Numbered from the stretch's first letter, positions 26,827-35,657 are shown. The stretch is 36,531 nucleotides of DNA from Holdemania filiformis DSM 12042 (GCF_000157995.1 NZ_GG657556.1:558967-595497), one strand, 5' to 3'. Notes: generated by a model from the letters alone, not told the origin. Made by a program: numbers and translations.

Positions 26827-27321
26827 ATGGGGAAACTCAACGAACAGTCGGTGCAGGTCATCGATCGGATCGTCGATCGGCATCGCGGCCGGCCCGGACC
26901 GGTGAAGTTGATGCTGCACGACGTCCAGAAAGAGCTGGGCTATATTCCATTTGAAGCAATGGAGAAAATTGCCGCAGCGTCAGGTGTTTCAGCTGCCGAG
27001 GTGTATGGCGTCGTCACGTTCTATACGCAGTTTACGACCGAACCCAAGGGCAAGCATGTCATCAATGTGTGCATGGGCACAGCCTGTTATGTCAAAGGAT
27101 CGGCGGATTTACTACAGCGGATTTGCGATCTGACCGGAACGAAGGTCAATCAGACAAGCGCCGACGGTCTGTTTTCGCTCGATGCGACGCGCTGCCTGGG
27201 GGCATGCGGATTAGCGCCGGTAGCGATCCTGGACGATCAGGTATACGGCAATGCGACCAGCTCCACCGCGCTGGAGGACCGGATCAAAGCGATCATTAAA
27301 ACCGAGTCCGGCGTTCAGTGA
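26827..27321 (+). CDS. hydC: Bifurcating [FeFe]-hydrogenase subunit HydC (NuoE-like)
   Basis: The 164-residue protein is a thioredoxin-fold [2Fe-2S] subunit homologous to NuoE. The four cluster cysteines are Cys82 and Cys87 (CMGTACYVKG) and Cys123 and Cys127 (CLGACGLAP). In HydABC complexes it passes electrons between the flavin subunit and the hydrogenase. The start is ATG 26827 with GGAGGT six bases upstream; an in-frame ATG at 26767 lies inside the permease gene. It is followed by hydB after 21 bases and hydA, one operon. Confidence 0.94.
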   Translation: MGKLNEQSVQVIDRIVDRHRGRPGPVKLMLHDVQKELGYIPFEAMEKIAAASGVSAAEVYGVVTFYTQFTTEPKGKHVINVCMGTACYVKGSADLLQRICDLTGTKVNQTSADGLFSLDATRCLGACGLAPVAILDDQVYGNATSSTALEDRIKAIIKTESGVQ

Positions 27322-27342
27322 AAGAAGAAAGAGGAGAAGCAC

Positions 27343-29229
27343 ATGAAATCATGGAATGAACTTCGCGAACTCCGGGCGAGCGCGGCGAAGGAAATCGCAT
27401 TGCGCAATCCGGGAGCTTCGGCTGCTGCGGGGCCGGAACGGCTGCATGTTTTAGTCTGTGCCGGCACCGGATGCACATCGTCATCTTCGGCGCTGATCAT
27501 GGAGCAGATGCAGCAGCAGTTAATCGCCCGCGGTCTGGATCAGGAAGTCCGCGTCATCAAGACCGGCTGTTTCGGCCTGTGCCAGAAAGGGCCGATCGTC
27601 GCGGTCTATCCCGATAAAATTTTCTACTGTCATGTTAAACCGGACGATGTCGGAGAGATCATCGAACAGCACTTCATCGGCGGGCAGCCGGTAAAACGGT
27701 TGGAGATGAACGACATTGATGAAATCACGCAGGAAAAAATCTTTGATATCGACAAGATCCGCTTTTATGCCAAGCAGCAGCGGATCGCGTTGAAAAACTG
27801 CGGTCAGCTCGATCCGGAGAATATCCGCGAATATATCGCCCGCGACGGCTATGAAGCACTGGCGAAAGCGCTGCATGAAATGCAGCCGCAGGAAGTGATC
27901 GACGAAATTAAGAAATCCGGCCTGCGCGGCCGCGGCGGCGGGGGCTTCCCGACCGGTGTGAAATGGCAGTTTGCGGCAGATCAGCCGGCGGGCGACAAGT
28001 ATGTTATCTGTAATGCCGACGAAGGGGATCCGGGCGCGTTTATGGATCGTTCGATTTTGGAAGGCGATCCACATGCCGTCTTGGAAGCAATGGCGATCGC
28101 GGGCTATGCGATCGGCGCCCAGCAGGGGTATGTGTATATCCGCGCGGAATACCCGATCGCGGTAAAACGCTTACAGATTGCGATCGAACAGGCGAAGGAA
28201 CTCGGTCTGTTTGGCGAACATATTTTAGGCACGGACTTCAGCTTTGATATCGAGATCCGCCTGGGCGCGGGCGCGTTTGTCTGCGGTGAGGAAACAGCGC
28301 TGATCCAGTCGATCGAAGGCAAGCGCGGCATGCCGGTGCCGAAGCCGCCGTTCCCGGCGGTCAGCGGCGTCTGGGGCAAGCCGACGATTATCAACAACGT
28401 TGAAACCTATGCCAATGTGGCGCAGATTATCCTGAAGGGCTCCGGCTGGTTCAGTGCAATCGGTACGGAGAAATCCAAGGGCACCAAGGTCTTTGCGTTA
28501 GGCGGTAAAATCGTCAACACCGGACTGGTTGAGATTCCGATGGGCACGACGCTGCGCGAGGTGATTTATGAAATCGGCGGCGGCTGTCCGAACGGCAAGA
28601 AGTTCAAGGCGGTGCAGACCGGCGGCCCAAGCGGCGGCTGCCTGACCGTCGAGGATCTGGATACGCCGATTGACTTTGACAATCTGATCGCTTTGGGCTC
28701 AATGATGGGGTCCGGCGGAATGATCGTTTTGGATGAGGACAACTGCATGGTCGACGTCGCGCGCTTCTACATGGAGTTTATCGTCGACGAATCGTGCGGC
28801 AAATGTACGCCGTGCCGCGTCGGCACCAAGCGCATGCTGGAACTGCTGACGGATATCTGCGAAGGCCGCGGAACGATGGAAACGCTGGACGAGCTGGAAA
28901 CGCTGGGCAAGATGATCAAGGATACCGCATTATGCGGTTTAGGTCAGACCGCCGCCAATCCGGTGCTGTCGACGCTGCGCTTATTCCGCGATGAATATGA
29001 AGCGCACGTCAAAGAAAAACGCTGCCCGGCCGGCGTCTGCAAGAAGCTGCTGCATTACTCGATCGATCCGGAGAAGTGCCGCAAATGTTCGATGTGTGCC
29101 CGCAACTGTCCGGTTGGCGCGATCAGCGGCGTTCCGGGCCAGAAACCATATGTGATCGACCACGACAAGTGCATCAAGTGCGGCGCTTGTATGGAGACCT
29201 GCCGCTTCGGTGCGGTCAAGCGCGATTAA
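27343..29229 (+). CDS. hydB: Bifurcating [FeFe]-hydrogenase flavoprotein HydB (NuoF-like)
   Basis: FMN-containing NAD(H)-binding subunit of 628 residues, the site of electron bifurcation between NADH and ferredoxin in HydABC enzymes. The order is an N-terminal thioredoxin-like [2Fe-2S] domain (about 28-120, VCAGTGCTS and KTGCFGLCQKGP), NADH/FMN site GRGGGGFPTG near 196, a SLBB segment, the [4Fe-4S] motif SCGKCTPCR near 484, and a C-terminal two-cluster ferredoxin (CRKCSMCARNCP and CIKCGACMETC, about 578-620). This fusion is larger than NuoF and typical of HydB. SD AGAGGAG is present. hydA follows after 16 bases. Confidence 0.95.
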   Translation: MKSWNELRELRASAAKEIALRNPGASAAAGPERLHVLVCAGTGCTSSSSALIMEQMQQQLIARGLDQEVRVIKTGCFGLCQKGPIVAVYPDKIFYCHVKPDDVGEIIEQHFIGGQPVKRLEMNDIDEITQEKIFDIDKIRFYAKQQRIALKNCGQLDPENIREYIARDGYEALAKALHEMQPQEVIDEIKKSGLRGRGGGGFPTGVKWQFAADQPAGDKYVICNADEGDPGAFMDRSILEGDPHAVLEAMAIAGYAIGAQQGYVYIRAEYPIAVKRLQIAIEQAKELGLFGEHILGTDFSFDIEIRLGAGAFVCGEETALIQSIEGKRGMPVPKPPFPAVSGVWGKPTIINNVETYANVAQIILKGSGWFSAIGTEKSKGTKVFALGGKIVNTGLVEIPMGTTLREVIYEIGGGCPNGKKFKAVQTGGPSGGCLTVEDLDTPIDFDNLIALGSMMGSGGMIVLDEDNCMVDVARFYMEFIVDESCGKCTPCRVGTKRMLELLTDICEGRGTMETLDELETLGKMIKDTALCGLGQTAANPVLSTLRLFRDEYEAHVKEKRCPAGVCKKLLHYSIDPEKCRKCSMCARNCPVGAISGVPGQKPYVIDHDKCIKCGACMETCRFGAVKRD

Positions 29230-29245
29230 GGAGGGCCGCGGAAAC

Positions 29246-30999
29246 ATGACGAAAATCAATTTAAAGATCAATAATATTCCGGTTCAGGCCGAGCCGGGTT
29301 CCACCATTCTGGAAGCGGCGCGGGCCGCAGGCATCCAGATCCCAACGCTCTGTTATTTAAAAGACGTCAACAAGACGGGCGCCTGCCGCGTCTGCACGGT
29401 TGAGATCAAAGGCGCGAAAAGCCTAGGCGCCGCGTGCGTATATCCGGTCAGCGAGGGGATGGAGGTCTTCACCAATTCCCAACGGGCTTTGGAAGCGCGT
29501 AAGCACACCGTCGAGCTGATCCTGTCCAACCATTGCGGTGATTGCCTTTCCTGCATCCGCAACCAGAACTGCGAGCTGCAGAAGCTGGCACAGCAGCTGG
29601 GGATCCGCAAGGTGCGTTATGAAGGGGAGAAAACACCGCCGACGTTTGATGAGGTTGCGCCGGGGATCGTCCGCGACACGTCCAAGTGCGTGCTGTGCGG
29701 ACGCTGCATTGAAACCTGCAAGAAGGTTCAGGGTCTGGGCATTCTGAGCTTTATCAACCGCGGCTTCAACACCAAGGTCGCGCCGGTCTTTGACAAGAGC
29801 TTCAATGACGTCAACTGCATGCAGTGCGGCCAATGCGTCAACGCCTGCCCGGTCGGCGCTTTGTTTGAAAAAGAAGACATTCACCGCGTCATTGAAGCGC
29901 TGAACGATCCGGAGCAGCATGTCGTCGTCCAGACGGCCCCGGCGGTACGCGCGGCGTTAGGCGAGGAGTTCGGCCTGCCGATCGGCACGCGCGTTACCGG
30001 CAAGATGGCTGCGGCGCTGCGGCGGATCGGGTTTGACCGCGTCTATGATACCAACTATGCCGCAGATCTGACGATCATGGAAGAAGGTCATGAGTTCATC
30101 GAGCGCGTCCAGCATCAGGGTGTGCTGCCGATGATCACGAGCTGTTCGCCAGGCTGGATCCGATATTGTGAATTTGAATATCCGGATCTGCTGGAGCATT
30201 TGAGTTCCTGCAAGTCGCCGCACATGATGTTCGGCGCGATCCTGAAATCTTATTACGCGCAGACGCATAATCTGGATCCGCGCAAGATCACGGTCGTTTC
30301 CATCATGCCGTGCACTGCGAAGAAGGCGGAGGTCGTCCGTCCGGAAATGCGCAAGGATGGCGTAGCGGATGTGGACGTGGTCCTGACGACGAGAGAATTA
30401 GGGCGGCTGATCAAGATGTATGGAATCAACTTTGAGAATCTGCCGGATGAAGATTTTGATCAGGATATGTTCGGACAATATTCCGGAGCCGGCGTGATCT
30501 TCGGCGCCAGCGGCGGGGTCATGGAGGCGGCGCTAAGAACCGTCAAGGAAACACTGGAAAACAAACCACTGGATAGTCTGGACTTCACAGTTGTCCGGGG
30601 CATGGAAGGCGTGAAGACGGCGGAACTGGAGGTCGCGGGGATGCAGGTTAAAGTCGCGGTCGCTTCCAGTATGAGCTGTGCCAAGCCGCTGCTGGATGAA
30701 ATCCGCGCAGGCACCTCGCCGTATCATTTCATCGAAATCATGGGCTGTCCGGGCGGCGCATCAACGGCGGCGGTCAGCCGATTATCAACGCTTCGATCCG
30801 CAACGGCTTTAAGCCGATTGACTGGAAGAAGGAACGGGCAAAGGCGTTATATGATGAGGATGCGCTACAGAGCGTGCGTAAATCGCATGAGAACCCGCAG
30901 ATCATCGCGCTGTATGATCAATTCCTGAAAGAACCGGGAAGTCCGCTGGCACATGAGCTGCTTCATACGACGTATTCCAAAAAAGAACGTTTCAAATAA
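29246..30999 (+). pseudogene. hydA: [FeFe]-hydrogenase catalytic subunit HydA, frameshifted at an H-cluster ligand
   Basis: Catalytic subunit that reduces protons to H2. It has an N-terminal [2Fe-2S] domain (CYLKDVNKTGACRVC), a His/Cys [4Fe-4S] site (HCGDCLSC), two [4Fe-4S] clusters (CVLCGRCIETC, CMQCGQCVNAC) and the H-cluster domain. L1 is TSCSPGW (Cys300) and L2 is MPCTAKK (Cys356). L3 should read CPGGC-INGGGQP; the first Cys (501) is present, but the second codon has lost one base between 30757 and 30758. The original frame then ends at 30928. From 30760 the other frame encodes INGGGQPIINAS through RKSHENPQI and ELLHTTYSKK to TAA 30999, clearly the true C-terminus. Corrected length about 584 residues, normal for the family. 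SD AAGGAGG is 11 bases before the ATG. Sequencing error or a real mutation. Confidence 0.93.
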
Positions 31000-31024
31000 G
31001 ACAGTTGTTAAAAGATAAAGCAAA

Positions 31025-31060
31025 GAGGGAAGGACTTCATGTTTTTCCTTCTTTCGCTTT
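31025..31060 (+). terminator. Probable terminator after hydA
   Basis: GAGGGAAGG (31025-31033) can pair with CCTTCTTTC (31047-31055) with two G-T pairs, followed by GCTTTTT. The position, 25 bases after the restored hydA stop, fits. Confidence 0.5.
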
Positions 31061-31081
31061 TTGCGGAGGGAGTGCGGGACA

Positions 31082-32173
31082 TTGAAAAAGATTTTAAAAG
31101 GTGTCGGTGCGGTGATCGCCGGGCTGATCGCTTTGATCGTTGGCTATGGGATTTTCATGCAGGTTAATTATTACCGGATCGCGGATTTTCAAAGCGTAGA
31201 GACGGTGAACAATCCGCCGGCGCGGCTCGATGCTGATCAGGAATATACGCTGATGACGTACAATCTCGGCTTTGGAGCGTATTCGGACGACTATTCTTTC
31301 TTCATGGATACCGGAAAGATGAAAGACGGGAAAGCGACGCGGGGAAAGCATGGCCGGGCTTTAAGCAAGGAAGCGGTGATTGCCAATACGCAGGGCAGTC
31401 TCGCCCTGATCCAACAATCATCGCCGGATTTTATATTCCTGCAGGAAGTCGATGTGAAGTCGTCGCGGAGTTATGGCGTCGATCAGGCGGCAATCCTTCG
31501 CTCTGCATTTTCGGGGTATGGCAGCGTCTTTGCCTTGAACTTCCATAGTCCGTATTTAATCGTCCCGCCGCAGGAACCGCATGGCTCGGTGCAGTCCGGA
31601 TTGTTGACGCTGTCGAATTGGCATGTGGATGAAAATGTGCGGCGGCAGTTTCCTGTCGACGGCTCTTTTATTACAAAGTTTACCGACTTGGACCGGTGTT
31701 TTCTGATCAGTCGGTTAGGTTTAGACAACGGAAAAGAGCTGGTGCTGATTAACGTTCATCTGTCAGCCTACGATCAGGGCGGAACGATCCGCGCGCAGCA
31801 GCTGGCCTTGCTCAACCAGGTGCTGATTCAGGAGCGCGAACAGGGAAATTATGTAATCGCGGGCGGTGATTTTAATCATGACATCGCCGGTACGTTGGAT
31901 TTCTTTCCTTCCCAGCAGCAGGTTCCGGATTGGATTTTTGCGATGAACACTGCGGATCTGGCAGAAGGGTATCACTTTGTTCGGGCAGATAACGCCGATG
32001 AAACTGCGACCTGCCGCGGTGCGGATATTCCGTTTGAAGCGGGGGTCACGTACCAGGCGATCGTCGACGGATTCTTGGTTTCGGATAATCTTGCGGCGAC
32101 AGCGGAGAATATCCAGAATGACTATCGGTATTCCGATCATAATCCGGTCGTATTGAAATTCAGAATGAATTAG
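31082..32173 (+). CDS. Membrane-anchored endonuclease/exonuclease/phosphatase-fold protein
   Basis: The 363-residue protein has an N-terminal membrane anchor (about 5-28) and an extracellular EEP domain. Motifs of the fold are YNLGFG, FLQEVD (metal Glu, about 127), NVHLSAY, AGGDFNHD and SDHNPV at the C-terminus (catalytic His). Such proteins include nucleases, sphingomyelinases and inositol phosphatases; the substrate cannot be assigned. The start is TTG 31082 (reads as MKKILKG); CGGAGGG lies 11 bases upstream. The frame is open back to 31061, upstream of the site. It forms its own unit with a terminator after it. Confidence 0.87.
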   Translation: MKKILKGVGAVIAGLIALIVGYGIFMQVNYYRIADFQSVETVNNPPARLDADQEYTLMTYNLGFGAYSDDYSFFMDTGKMKDGKATRGKHGRALSKEAVIANTQGSLALIQQSSPDFIFLQEVDVKSSRSYGVDQAAILRSAFSGYGSVFALNFHSPYLIVPPQEPHGSVQSGLLTLSNWHVDENVRRQFPVDGSFITKFTDLDRCFLISRLGLDNGKELVLINVHLSAYDQGGTIRAQQLALLNQVLIQEREQGNYVIAGGDFNHDIAGTLDFFPSQQQVPDWIFAMNTADLAEGYHFVRADNADETATCRGADIPFEAGVTYQAIVDGFLVSDNLAATAENIQNDYRYSDHNPVVLKFRMN

Positions 32174-32196
32174 TTGAAGGTTAGGGTGTGATAGAG

Positions 32197-32230
32197 AGGG
32201 CTTCGGCATAATGGCCGGGGTCTTTTTTTT
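32197..32230 (+). terminator. Terminator before the polysaccharide operon
   Basis: An 11-bp stem with several G-T pairs (32197-32207 with 32214-32224), 6-base loop, followed by T residues. Confidence 0.75.
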
Positions 32231-32461
32231 ATGAATTTGTTAGGGATCGCTTCGTTATAATTGCGTGGCTGAATAACCATACAGGACATGAATTTGGTTG
32301 TTGATTACATTTAAGCCCCTTTTTATGGCAAAAAATCACACATTTTTTGACAAACAAAATTCAATGCCAAAAACTGGTAAAATCGTTTATTTTTAATACA
32401 TGTCCCATTATAAATGGCTTATTTCTTTGTGTCAATAATAGTGTACATTATCTGATGGTTA
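32231..32461 (+). other. A+T-rich upstream region of the polysaccharide operon
   Basis: No coding frame. It holds isolated promoter-like boxes (TATAAT at 32256-32261, TTGACA at 32347-32352, TATAAA at 32409-32414) but none forms a well-spaced pair, so the transcription start is not fixed. The region is clearly richer in A and T than the genes upstream. Confidence 0.5.
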
Positions 32462-32517
32462 GCGACTGTTAGAGATTTCGCAGGGGGCGAAGGAAGCAGT
32501 TCTTTTTTTATGAACTG
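32462..32517 (+). promoter_or_regulatory. Candidate leader attenuator of the polysaccharide operon
   Basis: GACTG (32464-32468) pairs with CAGTT (32497-32501) and encloses a stem TTCGC (32477-32481) / GCGAA (32487-32491); seven T follow at 32503-32509, as in a terminator. CAGTTC (32497-32502) can instead pair with GAACTG (32512-32517), which would break the first hairpin. This layout fits an attenuator, and the operon encodes a NusG-like antiterminator. Confidence 0.5.
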
Positions 32518-32543
32518 ATTCCCATCGAGAGAGGGGGAGCAGC

Positions 32544-33224
32544 ATGACCAAAGGTGAAAGCATCGAGCTTAGAACAAGGATATCGGTATCATTATCAATA
32601 AAAAAATGGATCAGCAAAGGGATTAAGCGTCTCATCGATATCCTGGCAGGGATTGCCGGATGTCTGCTTCTGATTCCGCTTTACTTCTATGTCCGCCATA
32701 AAAATCATAAGGAAGGCGATTATGATCCGGTGTTCTTTAAACAGACACGGATTGGCAAGGATGGCAAACCGTTTGAAATGATCAAATTCCGTTCGATGAT
32801 TCCGAATGCAGAAGCCCTCCTTGAACAGTTGATGAAGACAGATCCCAAGATCCGGGAAGAATATACAATACATAAAAAATTAAGACAGGATCCGCGCATT
32901 ACCGCTGCGGGAGAATTTTTAAGAAAGACGTCGCTCGATGAATTCCCGCAGTTAATCAACGTTCTGAAGGGCGAAATGACGCTGATCGGTCCGCGTCCTT
33001 ATCTGCCGCGGGAGAAAGAAGATATGGGCGAATATTATAATCAGATTATTCAGGTCAAACCCGGCTTAGGCGGGTTGTGGCAAGTCCGGGGACGAAGTGA
33101 TCTCAGCTTCCACGACCGCTGCGAACTGGATAAAGAATATGTCGAAAACTGGTACCTGTTGTGGGATTTCAAGATTCTGTTGAAAACGTTGCAGATTGTC
33201 CTTTTAAGAAAGGGGGCAATGTGA
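32544..33224 (+). CDS. Undecaprenyl-phosphate sugar-1-phosphate transferase (priming glycosyltransferase)
   Basis: This enzyme moves a sugar-1-phosphate from a UDP-sugar to undecaprenyl phosphate, the first membrane step of capsule or exopolysaccharide repeat synthesis. The 226 residues start with a short N-terminus and one hydrophobic segment (about 30-50), then the conserved catalytic domain: KQTRIGKDGKPF, IKFRSM, LRKTSLDEFPQL, LIGPRP, and PGLGGLWQVRGRS. It is the short (WbaP C-terminal/EpsL) type with no N-terminal four-helix domain. The SD GGGGG is about 8 bases before the ATG. Its stop overlaps the next start (TGATG), so the NusG-like gene is coupled. Confidence 0.95.
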   Translation: MTKGESIELRTRISVSLSIKKWISKGIKRLIDILAGIAGCLLLIPLYFYVRHKNHKEGDYDPVFFKQTRIGKDGKPFEMIKFRSMIPNAEALLEQLMKTDPKIREEYTIHKKLRQDPRITAAGEFLRKTSLDEFPQLINVLKGEMTLIGPRPYLPREKEDMGEYYNQIIQVKPGLGGLWQVRGRSDLSFHDRCELDKEYVENWYLLWDFKILLKTLQIVLLRKGAM

Positions 33225-33736
33225 TGCGCTGGTATTTTGTTGAAGTTGAAAAGCATCATGAGGAAGATGTCCTGGAATTAATGAAAAGCTCACCTTTCGA
33301 AGCTTTCCTACCCAAGAAACAACGTTATTTCAAAAAGCAGGTATTGGTGACCTGGGTAGAGCGCCTGTTATTTCCAGGAACGATCATGATTACCAGTGAT
33401 TTTCCTCAAGCTGAATTTACAAAACAGTTCAACGAATGGCTTTCTCAGCATTCCGATATATCTCAGTGGATTCATTTAGAAGAAAAAGAGTATTTCTCCC
33501 TCCAGGAAGATGAACGGCTTTTCCTGAATTCATTAATGAATGAACAGCATGTAATTCCGATTTCAACCGGCTTCTTAAATGAGAAGCAATTAATTGTCGA
33601 ATCCGGACCTTTGCAAGGGTTGGAATCACGGATAAAGAAGATTGACCGGCATCAGCGAACCGCGCAGGTTCGGTTTCAGATCTGCGGGCAGATGATGTTG
33701 CTTAACCTCGGATTAATTGTTAAACAAAGTGATTGA
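33224..33736 (+). CDS. loaP: NusG-family transcription antiterminator (LoaP-like)
   Basis: The 170-residue protein is a specialised NusG paralogue. The N-terminal NGN domain opens MRWYFVEVEKHHE and continues through LLFPGTIMI; the C-terminal KOW domain is near residues 125-165 (VESGPLQGLESRIKKIDRH). General NusG genes sit beside secE and rplK; this one is the second gene of a polysaccharide operon, as for LoaP of Firmicutes and UpxY/RfaH elsewhere. LoaP proteins bind an RNA hairpin and let polymerase pass terminators over long operons. It is preceded by a possible leader attenuator and followed by a terminator (33812-33835). The start ATG overlaps the sugar transferase stop by one base. Confidence 0.87.
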   Translation: MRWYFVEVEKHHEEDVLELMKSSPFEAFLPKKQRYFKKQVLVTWVERLLFPGTIMITSDFPQAEFTKQFNEWLSQHSDISQWIHLEEKEYFSLQEDERLFLNSLMNEQHVIPISTGFLNEKQLIVESGPLQGLESRIKKIDRHQRTAQVRFQICGQMMLLNLGLIVKQSD

Positions 33737-33811
33737 ATTTGATTTGGATAGTTGCATGGGCACTTCCAATTCAGTTTCATGGTTATTTTTTACAAACTCA
33801 TCGGAAGCTTG

Positions 33812-33835
33812 AGGTGGCGAAGCCTACCTTTTTTT
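33812..33835 (+). terminator. Terminator inside the polysaccharide operon, after the NusG-like gene
   Basis: AGGTGGC (33812-33818), loop GAA, GCCTACCT (33822-33829) with one bulged base, then a T run to 33835. It lies between the antiterminator gene and the LCP gene. Confidence 0.7.
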
Positions 33836-33860
33836 ATTAATCGACAAGGATGTGACAAAA

Positions 33861-34910
33861 TTGAAGAAAAAACAGAAAAGAAACAAAACAAAGATTTTGT
33901 TGATTGTGGCGGGCACGTTAATAGGTTTAATCGCTGTGATTGGCATCAGCGGAAATTTGTATGTAGATTCGTTATTAAATAAAACAAATCGTTCAAAGAA
34001 ACTAACTGATGAACAAGCAATGGTGAATCAGGAAGTTAAAGATCAAGTGCAGGATCATCAAATTGTGAATATTGCTTTATTCGGTTCCGACAATCAGGAT
34101 TGGAACGAGTGGACGGACACTGAAATGCAGCGGTCCGACGCGACAAAGATTATCTCCTTAGATTTTAATGCGAAGAAAATCAAAATCACTTCATTACAAC
34201 GAGATATTCTAGTCTATCTTCCTGAGGCCTACAATGATTATGATAAGTTGAATCATGCCCATTGGCGCGGAGGTCCTGAGTTAGCGATTCAGACGATCAA
34301 TTTGAATTTTGATATGGACATTACGCAATATGTCGGATTCAGTTTTGAAGCAACGGTAAAGTTAGTCGATTTAGTCGGCGGAATTGATCTTTATCTGACA
34401 GCTGAGGAAACACATCAAAAGATTCGTGATTTACAAATTGACGGCGATGATGGGGTCTATCATCTGAATGGTCAACAAGTGAAAGAGTATTGCCGGATCC
34501 GGACCATTGACGATGACTTTCATCGCATGAAACGTCAGAATACCGTCATTATGGCCATCCTGACAGAACTCAGAACAAAGAATTTCTGGGAACTGATGGA
34601 TATCGTTGAAGACATGATGCCTTGGATCGAAACGAACCTGACCAACGATCAAATTAAGAATTATATTATGAATTTACTGACTTTTGATTTAAAGCATATT
34701 GATCAATACCAGATTCCTTCTACCGGAATGGAAGCTATCTACAAAACTGTAGAATATAATGATTTCAGTCCATTGTATGTAATGGACAGTTATCAACAGA
34801 TGGTGAAGGATATTCATGAGAACATCTATGAAATGGAAAATTATCAGCCAAGTACAAAGGTAATTAAACTTGAGAAGTCAATCTATGAGAAATTCGGAGG
34901 ACCCGAATAA
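33861..34910 (+). CDS. LytR-CpsA-Psr family glycopolymer ligase
   Basis: LCP proteins attach polysaccharide or teichoic acid from the lipid carrier to peptidoglycan outside the membrane. The 349 residues have a lysine-rich cytosolic start, one membrane helix (about 11-33) and the LCP domain: NIALFGSD, RSDATKIISLD, ITSLQRDILVYLP (conserved Arg-Asp), LVDLVGGIDLYL, and YCRIRTIDDDFHRMKRQ. The start is uncertain: TTG 33861 has AAGGATG at good distance, while the in-frame GTG at 33852 touches that site; I chose TTG. Its stop lies in the loop of a terminator-like hairpin. The gene is more A+T-rich than the genes before 32200. Confidence 0.92.
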   Translation: MKKKQKRNKTKILLIVAGTLIGLIAVIGISGNLYVDSLLNKTNRSKKLTDEQAMVNQEVKDQVQDHQIVNIALFGSDNQDWNEWTDTEMQRSDATKIISLDFNAKKIKITSLQRDILVYLPEAYNDYDKLNHAHWRGGPELAIQTINLNFDMDITQYVGFSFEATVKLVDLVGGIDLYLTAEETHQKIRDLQIDGDDGVYHLNGQQVKEYCRIRTIDDDFHRMKRQNTVIMAILTELRTKNFWELMDIVEDMMPWIETNLTNDQIKNYIMNLLTFDLKHIDQYQIPSTGMEAIYKTVEYNDFSPLYVMDSYQQMVKDIHENIYEMENYQPSTKVIKLEKSIYEKFGGPE

Positions 34911-34921
34911 GGTTCTTTTTT
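34898..34921 (+). terminator. Terminator-like hairpin over the end of the LCP gene
   Basis: AGGACC (34898-34903) pairs with GGTTCT (34911-34916) with one G-T pair, followed by T residues to 34921. The LCP stop (34908-34910) is in the loop. Confidence 0.6.
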
Positions 34922-34949
34922 AGTGAGAAGAGAAAAGGGAGAGAAGAGA

Positions 34950-35657
34950 ATGTACGAGAACGACGAAATTGAAATCGATTTGTCGCGGGTGTTTGAAATC
35001 ATTAAAAAGTATTTCAAACCCTTTGCGCTGATCATCCTAGCTGCTTCCATTGTGGCCGCTTTGATCACGCTGTTTCTGATACCAAAGAAATACACAGCGG
35101 AAGCAAAACTAATTATTGTCCAGAAGTCCAATCCGGACAGCCAACAGATTAGCTACAATGATCTTCAAACGTCTCAAAAGCTGGTGAATACCTACAGCGA
35201 GATATTGAAGAGTGAAGCGATCAGCGATGAAGTGATTCAGAATCTGAAGTTAGAAGACTTAGATACAGAAGGATATCAGAAGATCGTTAAAATCAGCTCA
35301 GTGAAAGATACGGAAGTCATCACGATTGCGGTAACGTCAAAAGATCCAAAAGAAGCCGCAGTGATTGCGAATGAGATCGTGGATGTATTTCGAGATAAGA
35401 TCTATTCCATTATGAATATTGAAAATGTGACCGTTTTAAATTCCGCAAAGATCCCAGAGAAGAAATCGAGCCCATCGAATGTTAAAAATACATTGATTGG
35501 TTTCTTACTCGGCTGTGTCATTGACGGCTGCATTGTTTTATACATTCTATTGAATGATCGAAATATCCGGACCGAAGAAGAATTAAAACAGATTTTTGAT
35601 TATCCGATTATCGGTTTAATACCTGATATGACGCATGGGACAGGAGGTGCAGAATAA
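34950..35657 (+). CDS. Wzz/CpsC-type chain-length and kinase-modulator protein
   Basis: The 235-residue membrane protein has two transmembrane helices (about 25-45 and 180-205) flanking an extracellular domain with coiled segments (LVNTYSEILKSEAI, DPKEAAVIANEIVD) and a proline-containing approach to the second helix (AKIPEKKSSPS). This is the Wzz/CpsC/CapA layout. It regulates polymer length and activates the CpsD kinase encoded next. The start is ATG 34950 with AAGGGAGAG upstream; the in-frame GTG at 34923 lacks a site. Its stop overlaps the next start by one base (TAATG). Confidence 0.92.
   Translation: MYENDEIEIDLSRVFEIIKKYFKPFALIILAASIVAALITLFLIPKKYTAEAKLIIVQKSNPDSQQISYNDLQTSQKLVNTYSEILKSEAISDEVIQNLKLEDLDTEGYQKIVKISSVKDTEVITIAVTSKDPKEAAVIANEIVDVFRDKIYSIMNIENVTVLNSAKIPEKKSSPSNVKNTLIGFLLGCVIDGCIVLYILLNDRNIRTEEELKQIFDYPIIGLIPDMTHGTGGAE

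Noticed and set aside
30760-30928. The C-terminal tail of the uncorrected hydA frame as a new domain
   Set aside because: It is Arg/Ser-rich, matches nothing, and the other frame gives the conserved hydrogenase C-terminus.
32256-32352. TATAAT (32256) and TTGACA (32347) as the operon promoter
   Set aside because: They do not belong to one another and neither has a partner box at 16-18 bases, so the start of transcription is left open.
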